Assembly (NCBI GenBank): GCA_001584585.1
Contig: LSYV01000007.1
Location: 1,331,747-1,395,746 of the forward strand
DNA length: 64,000 nt
Direction of reading: 5' to 3'
Origin: Gonium pectorale
Lineage: Eukaryota > Chlorophyta > Chlorophyceae > Chlamydomonadales > Volvocaceae
Shown here: positions 24,601 through 35,718 of the stretch, in pieces
Layout of the letters: each line of letters starts with the position of its first letter
Position numbering within the stretch: position 1 is the stretch's first letter
Position numbers and translations under genes: made by a program
The notes under the pieces: generated by a model
What the model was told of the DNA's origin: nothing
What the model saw: only the letters and a program-made list of their open reading frames with translations
Database searches by the model: none

Positions 24601-27600
24601 GAGTCTTCAACATCCACGCGAAGATCAAGTCCAGCCGCTATGGGAGTGAAGGGCGTGACCGGAAGCAGCTCCAGTTCGGAAGCATGGGCTCTGAGGGTGC
24701 TGAATTCCGAGGAGCAGGGTGAAACGCTGCTGCGGTGCCCGTCCGTGGTCGTTGCGTTGGGGTTGACCTCCACTGGAAGCATCAATAGCAAGAACAGTGG
24801 AGGGGCAACGGCCAGGACCGGTACGGATACGTCAACCAGGCAAGGGGAGTGGTGAGTGAGCTGGAGAGTGAGTGAGGCGATCTGAGAGCGCCGGAGGAAG
24901 CTGGTAAAGCTCCAGGACAGTTGTTTCTTGCCTCATACTGAACTGGCCCAGAGGCCTTCAAACTGGCTGCAGAGAGAGTCCTTAGTGAGCTTCTGACCCC
25001 AGCCTCCTGTACTCTAAGCTGGCACACTCCCACGGCCCTGGTACCTGGGGACATACGGTGGTCAGAGTGGAAGATAGAGCTGTTGCGGTCCGTGGGCTTC
25101 GAGGAGTTTTTTGAAACTCTCTCTGCGCGTCCACGAGGCATCACAGCCTCCAAGACGACCGATAATCGGGACTCGAACGTGCGTGCAGGGCTCTCGGCGG
25201 CTCTGCACGGAAGCCGTGCAAGCGTCACAAGAGGTGTTGACACACGCGCCGCATGGTGGGCACATCGTCGCAAACACGGTATCCGAGGCTGACTCCGAAG
25301 CCTGGCGTCTGCGCTCAGCTCCCCACCCCCTGCCGTGACACGCCCCACCTGTCGCCTCGGGACCGGTTCCGGATGTAACCGATGAATCCAGCTGCAACGA
25401 GCAACACGAATAGACCTGCAGCGTGCAGTGTCAGACAAAAGGTTTTACAGACGAGGCGCTGTGACTTGGCAATCACGTAGGTCCGCCACCGCCGTCACCG
25501 AGGAGCGCCGCCGCCTCGAGGGAGCGCCGCGTATACGACACACGTACCAACACGACTGCATGCGTACCTCCCAGCAGCCCACCGAGCAACGGCGCGAGCC
25601 GCACGTCGCTGGCAGCGTGGCCGGCGTCGGAAAGGGCCGCTCCCGGCGGAGCGGCTGCTTCCTCTAGAGGCCAGGCAACAGGGCTCCCGTTTGACACGAG
25701 CTGATTGAAGCAGCCCACCGTGCCGTACGTGGCAACGCATCCGGGGCTCATGCTTCTTGTGCACTGCGGGGGAAGGACAAACAAGGTCAATGCTGACCCC
25801 GCACTTGACAAAAGCTTGTGCATACACCCCAGGTCTTAGCCCGTTGGCATACTGGGTCCTACCAGAAAGTACGAGCGGTCCATCCACACGATGTAACCCA
25901 TTGGCACCGTTTTGCCAAAATTGTCAAGGTCGTTCGCATAGAATGCCGCATCCTGCCAGCCGATGGCAGGCCAGCAGCGCCGCATGGGGTGCGCCGTTGT
26001 GCTGTTGGTGCAGTTGGGCCACTGCGGCAGCCGGAGCTGCGTGTTGTTGCCGGGTTGGAGCTCTTTCGGACGCGGGCCGCTGGTTACGGAGATGTTGTTT
26101 TCTGCGGGTGGCAGGCAGGCCCCTGCGGGCCGGGGCGGGGCGGGGCGGCAAGGGGCTATGCGGGCTGCGGGGCGCGGCTGGGATAGGGTGCGGGCGGGAA
26201 TGGCAGCGAGGGCCTTTGCAGAGACGGGTCGGAGGCAGCACGTCTGCCCCGCACACATGAACCGGTGAGACAACGGTATTCAGCGGGTTGGGGGGCTGGG
26301 TGGGCCGGGAGCCGGGAGACATGCACCAGCCAGCATGCGATGCACGTAGACCACCAGGCTAGGCGCATCCCAGCACGGCATTGCATAGGGTCACCCCAGA
26401 GAAAATTGTGAGCCGCATCGGGGGCTACGGTGGTGGTCGCCGCCGAACTAACGTGCAGGGACATCACCCCTTCGACTACCTCTGGAGCCGGGTCCTACAA
26501 CGACACCATCACTTTCGCGCTTACGCTCGTGGTATGCGTCGTTTCAATTTAATCTGAACCCGTCGCAAGACTTGAACGGCCTAGGTCAAAGCGGGAAACC
26601 AACCAACATGTGCCAGCGCAGTTCCCCTGACGACTACCGGAAGGAGGAGCATGCGACGAGGGAGCATCCCTTTTCCTTCGGTGACGGCACGGCCTTCTAA
26701 GTATCCGCTTACGGAAAACAACCGCTGCACTGGTCGCGACCATCACCGGCGGACTCCCACCGCTGCCAGAGCTGCTGGCCAGAATGTCCATGCCCGGCGC
26801 CTAGAGGGGCAGGGGAAGGGCGCAAGAGGGTACAGCAGTTGCTTCCAAGGCACATGGCACCTCCGGCTCTTCGCACCGTAGCCGCAGCCGGCAGCCAGCA
26901 AGCGACTGTCTTTGGGAAGATCTTGCGGATTCAGCTGCTTCACGCGCAGCACACCTGGAACTGGGGCGCGGTCCGCCAGTTGCTGATGACCACACGGCTG
27001 AGGTTCAGACAAACCCCCGGGCCCAACTGGATCTGTGGGACCAGGAGGCAGGGCAGCGACGTGGAGAACCAGGCACGATCCGTCAAGGCGTCTTCGGCGG
27101 GTGAGCCGGGGCGGGGAGCACCTCAACACCGGCGGCGCGCAGCGGCACGTGGGCACGCATGCTCCGCGCCATGGGCAAGCAGGGCAACATTTAGCGCGTT
27201 CCTTTGCGCTTGTTACACAGGGCACGCCGTACAACGCAGACACAGGGTCGTGTGACCGGCAGCTGCGCAAAGTGCGGCGATGAAAATGCAGCGTAACACA
27301 GGCCGGATGGCGGCGGGGCGCGGTGGCCGTCTGTCCCTCGAGGCCGGGATGCGAGTGCGGCTTGTACCTGCGATGCCACTCTGCCTGGGTGCTGCTGATG
27401 CGGCCTTGACGCGCCTTCCCATGCGCCGAAAGTATATCTCGTTCAGTGCCCCCACAGCTCAACATGACATACCCGTGCACGAAGAAAGTTGAGGTTGAGC
27501 GTGGGCCAGCCCTCAAGCTCCTCCCTCGGCCCCAAAACCGTGACGTTCTGCACCAGACGCACGGGGGTCGGCAGACCCAGCCAGTCCTGGGGTAGAGCGT

Positions 27601-27799
27601 CTATGTCCGCCATAACCAGCACGCGAGAAACTGTCGGGTCTGCAACAGCACGTGCGAGCTCCACGCCACTCCGTATCTCCACGCTTTTGCTGAGAGGGTT
27701 GTCGTTTGCTTGTGCATGCTTGCTTGCGTCACGTAGCAGGCCCAGCAGCACGGGGATGGCAAGGAAAAAACGGCTAGCACTGTGCGCATGTACACGCAT
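21680..27799 (-). CDS. Receptor-like TKL protein kinase C (multi-exon, paralogue of A and B)
   Basis: Start ATG 27797-27799 gives a hydrophobic leader (RFFLAIPVLLGLL); exon 1 (27473-27799) has GVELARAVADP and LNLNFLRAR. Further ectodomain exons: LGPGVCLNLSRVVISNWRTA (ending 26955), PGMDILASSSGSGG (26713-26800), CWPAIGWQDAAFY (about 25940-26040), ATYGTVGCFNQL (about 25660-25745). A strong membrane helix (AAGLFVLLVAAGFIGYI) is encoded near 25380-25425. Kinase: ELELLPVTPFTPIAA, then GKGASGRV and VAVK (24127 to about 24790), LVMELMDTSLERLL (about 23900-23990), HIAMQVARALAYLHPTVLHR (about 23620-23680) joined to DLKPANVLIS (about 23270-23335), DFGLSRLHSS (about 22935-22975), GTAAYMPPEAF (about 22500-22545), YAFGVILWEMLAG (about 22050-22110), CWEAVPARRP (about 21690-21760). 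Motifs are intact. A Gly/Ser-rich insertion of about 60 residues follows VKLLDAGLL. The intron at 26801-26954 is absent from A and B. Confidence 0.8.
26397..26548. repeat. Dispersed repeat, copy 1 (inside an intron of gene C)
   Basis: About 150 bp closely matching 52033-52185 (shared GCCGCATCGGGGGCTACGG, CATCACCCCTTCGACTACC and GCGCTTACGCTCG). On the plus strand this copy can be read as a short frame (HHPFDYLWSRVLQRHHHF) ending in TGA, whereas the other copy has in-frame stops, so it may be the tail of a mobile-element ORF. Family unknown. Confidence 0.6.
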
Positions 27800-28589
27800 C
27801 AAGGCAAAAACCAGATGACCATACGCAATAGTTATGGCGCTATCAGTGATGAAACCCCGTTGTCGCAACGTGGCGTGAACCTTCAACGCTCTTTACGAAC
27901 TTGACCACGGTCTAGCTTCTATAATCCCAGTAATTTCTTTCACAATTTCTCCGTTGACACAAACTTGATCAACGACACGAGTACGTCAGTAATGGGATGA
28001 TGGTACTGCTTTAAGTACTGGCTGGTTGAAAAGGTCAATTGATGGAAGTGCTGATCATAGCAAACCCGGCCCGCAACAAATAAGGGAGTGCCGGGGGCGA
28101 AACCGACGCACGGACCACCGTCTTCACCCAGCCATACCTAGCATGATGCTTGCAATGTATAAGGATCGCCTTCCCTTGTCAAATAAATTGTACTAGGGCA
28201 CCCGAGTTGCAATCCGGACGGGGCAACCCCGCACAGCCTGCTCCGTTATGGATCGTTGCCTGCGCTTTGCCCACAGCTTTGCCTGCAGCTGGAAAGGCTT
28301 CCATGCCGCAGAAGACCTCGTGGGACAGGGTGGCTAGTAGGGGCCCAGCTGCCGGGACGGGACTTGGTCACGCAAGCTTCAGGGGCTGCTGGCGGCACAA
28401 TAAGACATGTACTGAACGCACTTACTGTTGAATAGACGGCTCTGACAGTAGTCAGCTCACGAGTTCTTACCTTTAGACCCCTTGTATGGCGCAAGTCTCC
28501 CCTGGCGCAAGTCGTACAACAAGGATGGGTAACCTTGACAACATTGTGATTCTAACATTCTGCAAGCACACATTACCAGAGATGTCAGG

Positions 28590-28700
28590 AGACAATAGGT
28601 TCCGTGATGTAGTACGTTCCGTGGGTTCCGTTAGTGCTCGGGTTACCCTGGGTTTGGCACGCCGTGTCAGTTGGTAGTTGCCACGTGTCATATCTGCGTG
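28590..28700 (+). repeat. Dispersed repeat matching 43825-43930 in opposite orientation
   Basis: GGTTTGGCACGCCGTGTC with flanking GTACGTTCCGTGGGTTC, CGGGTT and TTGGTAGT is found at 28605-28680 and, reverse-complemented with small differences, at 43825-43930. The full boundaries were not determined. Both copies lie near other repeats and assembly gaps. Confidence 0.5.
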
Positions 28701-29218
28701 AGCATCACCTGTGTTTGGTGTCGTATTGGATGTACCTTGGTATCGTGTATCCAGCTAGTGTGCTGAGAGCTGTGCTCGTGGTACTTGTCGTGGTGTGAGG
28801 GCCTTATGTTTGGCCCTGGTGTTAGGCCGCGGACCTGCGAGGTGCCGCAGGTCCGGGCGTTGCTACGTTCGTTGGCTGCGCGACTATTGCACTACTGGTC
28901 GTTTACCCGATAGGTTGAAGGAGTTCCAGCGCAGCCGTCGAGGCAAGGAGGCCTCCGATAGCTGGCAGCCATCGTTCCGAGAGGTTGCAGCGGCACCTCT
29001 GGTATACATCTGGTCGTTCTCTGGTCGTTCTAAGCTTGGTGCAGCTAACCGATTGTCATCAGCGTACCTGGGTCGTGGCCGCCCTGGTTCACCACACCCT
29101 GGCCATCAGTTTGTAATACGCAGTTGGTAGTGATCCTACCCCTGGAGCCCGAGTTGGTGACGCATCGCAGTGCTTGTTTGTAGTTGGACCTCTGTTGGCT
29201 TGTATTGCCTTGCCCCCT

Positions 29219-30014
29219 NNNNNNNNNNNNNNNNNNNNNNNNNNNNNNNNNNNNNNNNNNNNNNNNNNNNNNNNNNNNNNNNNNNNNNNNNNNNNNNNNN
29301 NNNNNNNNNNNNNNNNNNNNNNNNNNNNNNNNNNNNNNNNNNNNNNNNNNNNNNNNNNNNNNNNNNNNNNNNNNNNNNNNNNNNNNNNNNNNNNNNNNNN
29401 NNNNNNNNNNNNNNNNNNNNNNNNNNNNNNNNNNNNNNNNNNNNNNNNNNNNNNNNNNNNNNNNNNNNNNNNNNNNNNNNNNNNNNNNNNNNNNNNNNNN
29501 NNNNNNNNNNNNNNNNNNNNNNNNNNNNNNNNNNNNNNNNNNNNNNNNNNNNNNNNNNNNNNNNNNNNNNNNNNNNNNNNNNNNNNNNNNNNNNNNNNNN
29601 NNNNNNNNNNNNNNNNNNNNNNNNNNNNNNNNNNNNNNNNNNNNNNNNNNNNNNNNNNNNNNNNNNNNNNNNNNNNNNNNNNNNNNNNNNNNNNNNNNNN
29701 NNNNNNNNNNNNNNNNNNNNNNNNNNNNNNNNNNNNNNNNNNNNNNNNNNNNNNNNNNNNNNNNNNNNNNNNNNNNNNNNNNNNNNNNNNNNNNNNNNNN
29801 NNNNNNNNNNNNNNNNNNNNNNNNNNNNNNNNNNNNNNNNNNNNNNNNNNNNNNNNNNNNNNNNNNNNNNNNNNNNNNNNNNNNNNNNNNNNNNNNNNNN
29901 NNNNNNNNNNNNNNNNNNNNNNNNNNNNNNNNNNNNNNNNNNNNNNNNNNNNNNNNNNNNNNNNNNNNNNNNNNNNNNNNNNNNNNNNNNNNNNNNNNNN
30001 NNNNNNNNNNNNNN
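29219..30014. other. Assembly gap (796 N)
   Basis: Unknown bases; the sequence right of it (30060-30310) belongs to a repeat family, which probably caused the gap. Confidence 0.99.
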
Positions 30015-30059
30015 TTTGACGGCGTTGAGGCTGAGACCTTGGCCAGGTGCCGAGTGGTA

Positions 30060-30310
30060 CCCTAGTGGATGTCTGCCGCCGGCCCATCAGCGGCCACCTG
30101 TTACTCTGTTTATTAGACCCGCGGGCGCCCAGTCCGCCAAGCCAGAGTGCCGAGCTGTGATACAGACCCGTTAAACACAACGACACACAGATGGGGACGG
30201 GCACTGTCGTTGCAGGCAGCGGGTATGACGACGTGGTGACGCGCAGACAGGCCAAAGCACTCCCTCCCCGTAGTCGGCCGCCGAAGGACCGGAGAATGGC
30301 ACCATCGCCG
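30060..30310 (+). repeat. Copy of the 14734-16121 repeat family
   Basis: Shares with 14930-15145, in the same order: CCCATCAGCGGCCACCTGTTA-like block, GCCCAGTCCGCC, ATACAGACC, and CCTCCCCGTAGTCGGCCGCCGA (15113-15138 in the LINE insertion). Similarity fades near 30300. Diverged, non-coding. Confidence 0.5.
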
Positions 30311-32523
30311 CCGACGTCAACAGTCCATTGACGTTTTGACGGTCCGTGGTTACGGCGCTTAACAGTCCAGCGTGCGCCCAGCCCGCCCACCCGGAACGTA
30401 CGCCTGGCGGCGGTGTGTACCCGTAGACCTGTCAGTGGGCACCGAGGCACGATCTGAACGCCCCTCCTAATTGACCTGTGCCGCCTCAATTCCTTCCCAG
30501 CTCAATGCCCGTTCGTTAACAATAGTACCCCACTATCCCTCCGACGCATTTCTAAAATCCGACGCCTTCCCTCGCCAGCTTCCAGCTTAGCCCCATCCAC
30601 CTCCTTGGCATCAGGTCGACGTAGAGACCAGCCAGTCCAGTGCGCTGTTGGCGGCGGCCCTTGGAGCATTGGCTGAGGCGGCTATGGAGCTTCACACGGT
30701 TTCCGATTTGCAGCAGGAGGCGGGAGGCGGGGTGGACGCGCCCAGTCGCAGGGTGCCCACTGAGATTGGTTGGGATGCTTGCTGGTTTTGGTGGTGGTTT
30801 TGCGGGGTTATGCCTTATGCGTTCTGGCGTGTGTTGCGGTGCTGCTCCCCGTTATGGGCTGGTGCCGTTTGTCTTTCTGTATGGCGGTTTGGACTTTGGA
30901 GTAGGGGCTCGGATGTTCGGCTTTTGCCAGCGATTGCTAGCGGAGGGTCGTCCTCCCTGTGCTCTTCGAGTCCTTCTAGTCCGTTTCCTCTCCTGCCCTG
31001 GCCTTCATCACCTCTTCTCCTTGGGTTTCGCCGTCCCATCTCCCTGTTCTGTGGTCTTTAGGTGCAGGGCTCCTTCTCTTCGTGTGTGTGCACCGTCGGT
31101 GTTTTTTCTTGGCTGCCGTAGTGCACTGTAGTTAGGGCAGGGTTTCGGGGTTCAGGAGGCCTATCTGTTCGCTCCGATGTCTGCGCCCTTTCTCGCGTCT
31201 CCACCTGTAGCTTTTCTTTCCACAGCAAAGGTCTCGTGTACGGCCTAATGCCTGACAGGGATTGTTGCCTGCACATTGGGTACATACCCGTGTTCATACC
31301 GACACACCTCCAGCGCATTTCCATCAGCCGACATTATCCGCCCACATGTCCGCCTGGGCCTGTTGCACAGTGGCTGGGCTACGGGTATCATATTGTCATG
31401 TGCCTGTGACGGCCGTGCCATTCTTGGTACAAGCGGCTGTAAGTTGCCCTGGGGGGTTTGGGAGGGTTTGTGCGTGTGTGCGTGCTGTTGTACGTGAGAC
31501 ACGTGGCAGTGTTGTGTGCCACGGACGTCCTACATGTCGTACGACGGGTCCCTCGGGCTGCCTGCCTTGGCGTCCTCGCCTCCAGCTGGAGGCACGTCTT
31601 CTTGTCACATACAGTGTAATGCACACGGCCTTAGGACAGCCAAGAACGCCACCCTAGCAGGCAGCCCGACTCAGGCTTGATCAACCTGCAGTTGTTTGGT
31701 AACAGCTACCGATACGCAGTAGCGCAAGCCTCGACTCGCCGAGTCGCGGTGCAATTGTACGTCGTCGGAGACCGCGGCTTCGCACCGCGTGCCAGCAGCC
31801 GTATCGGAACGTATCGGAACCGCGTAGGCGTGCTGCTGCCGCGCCCGCCCTGCGCGTCCACACAAGAAGAAGATATTGCACATGACAATATCGGCTGCAG
31901 GTGTAGAGGTTCCTTTCACCAGCAAGGAGCTTGCCAAGCGAGGTGCCATGACCTGCGATATGATCAAGCGTCCTGGCACAACCGCCGTACGTCTTAGGGG
32001 GGGCGTGAGGACCGTCACCTGCCTTGCATTTTACCCAGCAGAACTACTGCAAACGTCGCGCCGTAGGGCGCCGTAGAGATAGACGGGCTCCATCTTTCGT
32101 CCTCGTTCTTTGCAGAATCCTCTTTTTCGCATGCGTGCGTGCCGTTGGCGTATGGTCTCGGCTGCCGTATGCTCTACAGCAACACCTGCGACGGATGAAA
32201 CGTACTGGCACTACCGCAGAGGTGCACGAACCCAGCAACCCACGGTAATACGACGTCGTACGAACCCGCGCCAACGGCCAACGCTCAAACGGCCTTCCAC
32301 ACCAAGTGTCAGCGTTGAAGAAATTGCGCTATGCATATTGCCACCCTCCTGTGTGCACATATTTATATGTATATCCGACCAACCACGGACGAAGTGCTCC
32401 CAATCTGAGTAGCCGCTTCAATATGGTTGCATACTACAAGGCTTGTAAATGACGTTAGGTTGATCAAGGTCGCAGCGCGAGGTCTCGTTCCAGAAAAGCA
32501 AGCACTTGGTTGTCAGCCTAGCA

Positions 32524-35500
32524 ATGGCCGCAACAGATGATATCCGTGAGCTATACATTCAGAAATGCGGCGATTTTGCGAGCCAGCCTATCCTTCTCGT
32601 CTTAGAGGCGCTCGAAGCCGGGTGTGCTTGCCGTTATTTAGCTTCGTGTATCTTGCGAAAGAGGCGCTCATGAAAAGGTCTTGCCGCAGACGACCGCTGG
32701 ACGTTGTGGTGCTCGATGGCAGGAGCAAAGCACTGTTCAATGAACGTGTCAAATCTATGCAGGTTGGTGCACATGTTTGACACTGTCTTTGTGACGGGTG
32801 GAGCGAGAATGCCGCCTGGAGCCTTGACGCAGGTACCGCGTGGCGTACCCGCCGTTTGGTTCCCCTGCCCATGGCCAACCTTGATGCATTTGGGTTCCAG
32901 TCAGTTCAGCCCAACCGAGCAGCAGCCCTTGCTGCCAACGTTCTACAGGTGTACGCTTTGTGCGAGACACTGGTCGAGTACAGCGCGCTTAGCGTGCTGC
33001 GGTTGCCGTACAATTTTCTCAACGACATGGCAGCGCAGGCCATCGCACGACTCATACAGGCAGGACAGCAGCTCTGCGGCGAAGAAGAGAACTGGGGCAG
33101 GGTGTGTCAATGTGGTTCACCTGCTAAGTTGTTCAAGGGCCCTGCAGCTTAGGAGTCCACCCGTACCCAGAATCCGTACACCAAAGAGGCCGTTCATGCA
33201 AGTTCACACGTTTCACCCCTCGTTGCAGCCCTGAAGATGCCTTCGTTACCGCTGCCAGCTCAACACCGTTGTCATACCTCACTCGACCGTGTTTTCACCA
33301 ACCAACGAACGACAAATAACAGGTGAACAAGCACCTCAAAATGCTGGACCTAACGGGCAATGAGGTGGCGATCGGCGGCGTTGAGGCGCTCACCGGAGTG
33401 CTCTCACGGCCCGACTGCGGACTGCAGGTGCGTGGATCGCTGATGCGGTATCTGGGGAGGGAGCGGAGCGCTGAAAGGGGTCGACGACCATTAGTGCAAA
33501 GGATTGGAGCGTATCGGCACATCGTGCCATTCCCGAGTCCACCCCCTTGCTTTGCTTCGTTATTGAGGTATACGATGAGGTGCTGGCGTCTTGCGCTATG
33601 CCCCACGGCATCGGGGCAGGCTGTGCAGCTCGCGCCCCGGCGAGGGCCAAAACCCGATGGGCCGGGACATTCAAAATATCTGTTTTCTAGCTCCCCTCTT
33701 CTACAGTACCGTATGAAACGTGTGCTACACTACTGAAGCCTGTGCATGTGCATGTGTTCCCCTCTGCTCGGGGTCCGCCCTTCCCTTTCGGTCCCCTGGC
33801 AGGCGCTTGTGTTGCGACACAACCCACTTGGGGACGCGGGTGTCCTCGCAATTGCGGAGATGTTGCGGTGAGGGCGCCCGACCAGCGCTGTGCACGTTAG
33901 GGCCACGGCGAAAAGAGCGCTGGCTTTCAGCACAACCAATCCAGTTCATGCCGCCCTGGGTAGCCCTGTTGGCGGACAGGGGTCCCGAGCTGAGTAGGTA
34001 GTGGCGCAGGTTTGACGGCATGGGGCTGCGTCAAGCCATTCACGCGATGTGAGCCTGCGGTGTATTCAGGAGCCCTGGCGATGGCTCTCGCGCTTGTCCT
34101 CTGCCTGTCCGATGTCTCCACGCACCGTCCATCCCCCTATTTCGACCGTCTGCCCTCGGCCCGCTCCTGCAGGCAGAACACCTCGCTCACCATGTTGGAC
34201 CTGGCCGACACGCACTTCAGCATCCAGGGCCTCATAGGCCTCGCCAACGCGCTCACGGACGGCAACACCACCCTCAAGGTTGGCGCGGCCGCAGACGGGC
34301 GGAAAAGGCCCACCTGTGACGCTGATAGTGACGGTCTTTGCCGCTTCCGGTTGTGCAGACCCAACGCGCACGTTTCGTGATGTCTCGCGCGTTTTACTCT
34401 CTGCGGAGGACCCGAAGCACCCCTGGCTAAGCTTTCTGTCCTTACGACAGCGCACCGGGCGGCACCGGCACGATGCCACGCCTCAGATCCTACCTTCCGT
34501 AAGCGCCTCCCACGCTGCGCCCCCCTCCCCCGACACCCACGGTGCCCAGCCGTCCTAGTCACACCTTGTCTCTAAAACTCCATTGCGCCCGCAGATCCTG
34601 GACCTGGAGGACGCGCAGCTTCAGGCGCCCCAGGACAGCACCTACCAGCACGTCGCCCGCATGCTGGCCGCAAACACTTCCCTCACGGAGCTGTCTCTGG
34701 CCAAGCACCGCATGGTGGACTCGCAGCTGGAGCTGCTGGTGTCGCAGGGCTTCGCGCGCAGCCGTGCCAATTGGGTGTCGCTGTCGCTGCGCGCCAACCG
34801 GCTGTCGCCGCTGTCTGGTGAGTAAGGGTCGCGGTCACGCTGCGTGAACGCGTCTGGGCCGTGCGGGGACAGGCAATGCTGGCGGTGTGCCGGGGTGGGT
34901 GATTCGGAAACCCACCTGAGGGTTGCCAGACTGCCTCCTACCAGCCTTGCCCTATGCGACGCATTGTAGGGCCCACCTTCACGTCTTTCCACCGCGGCCA
35001 TCCCCACGCGTCCTTCCAGTGTGCCCTCACTCTGCGGGCTTTCCTCCCCGGTTTCCCCTCCCCCCTCGCCTCCTGCCCAGGCCCGACCCTGGAGCGGCTG
35101 CTGGGCTTCGCCCCGCGGCTGCAGCAGCTGAACCTGGCTGCCAACAGCCTGGGCAACGACGGGGCCATCGCGCTCAGCCGTTGCCTGCCGGCCTGCCCGG
35201 CGCTGCAGGAGCTCGACGTGCGCTCCAACGGGATCGGCGACCCGGGGGTCATCGCGCTGGCGGGAGCGCTGCAGCGGGTGCACACAATCGAGGTGCGTGG
35301 CTGGTGGCGGGCCTTGCGTGCTGGGGCGGGTCAATGCTGTCCAATGATCATGCATTTGGTGGGTGGAGGTCCGTCACGCAGGCACGTTTCAGGAACGACA
35401 GGATGTACATGATGCCGCCGTGGTGCGAGCGCTTGTTCGCGCCGAGCCTCCCCGTGGCTTTGCGTGTGTGTCTCGCGCGCCTTAGTCCCGGGAGTGCCAC

Positions 35501-35718
35501 TGGTTGCTTGCACCGCTGTGCCAGATTGACCCTCCGACCATTGTTGCATGTCACATGTGCGCCCGCAGCTCTTCACACTGTGGGGCAACAACTTTGGGCC
35601 GGGCGCCTGCCGCGCGATGGCGGAGGCGCTGGTGAGCCCCACGCTGCGGCGCCTGCGGACCGACGTGCGGCCGTACGTGGTGGACGGGGAGCCGGCCTTG
35701 GCGCTGCAGGAGGTATAA
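32524..35718 (+). CDS. Ribonuclease-inhibitor-type leucine-rich-repeat protein, 9 exons, 380 residues
   Basis: Exons read from splice sites: 32524-32621, 32690-32762, 32949-33059, 33323-33427, 33803-33867, 34173-34278, 34595-34817, 35081-35292, 35569-35718. Their lengths sum to 1143 bases with all phases matching and stop TAA at 35716-35718. The protein starts MAATDDIRELYIQKCGDF and has repeats of 28-29 residues: LSVLRLPYNFLNDMAAQAIA, LKMLDLTGNEVAIGGVEAL, LQALVLRHNPLGDAGVLAIA, LTMLDLADTHFSIQGLIGLA, LQQLNLAANSLGNDGAIALS, LQELDVRSNGIGDPGVIALA. No signal peptide or membrane segment, so cytosolic or nuclear. Family knowledge: RI-type LRRs bind proteins; layout recalls LRRC34-like proteins, but orthology is untested. 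The third intron starts with GC rather than GT (33060-33061); a GT alternative 42 bases later would break repeat spacing. Confidence 0.85.

Larger units (their letters stand above)
27800..32523. other. Gene-poor region with dispersed repeats
   Basis: No ORF outside the gap shows a known domain or a consistent exon chain. Recognisable content: a stretch at 28590-28690 matching 43825-43930 in inverted orientation, the gap at 29219-30014, and a repeat at 30060-30310 related to 14900-15150. Promoters of C (left side) and of the LRR gene (right side) must lie at the ends. Confidence 0.5.
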
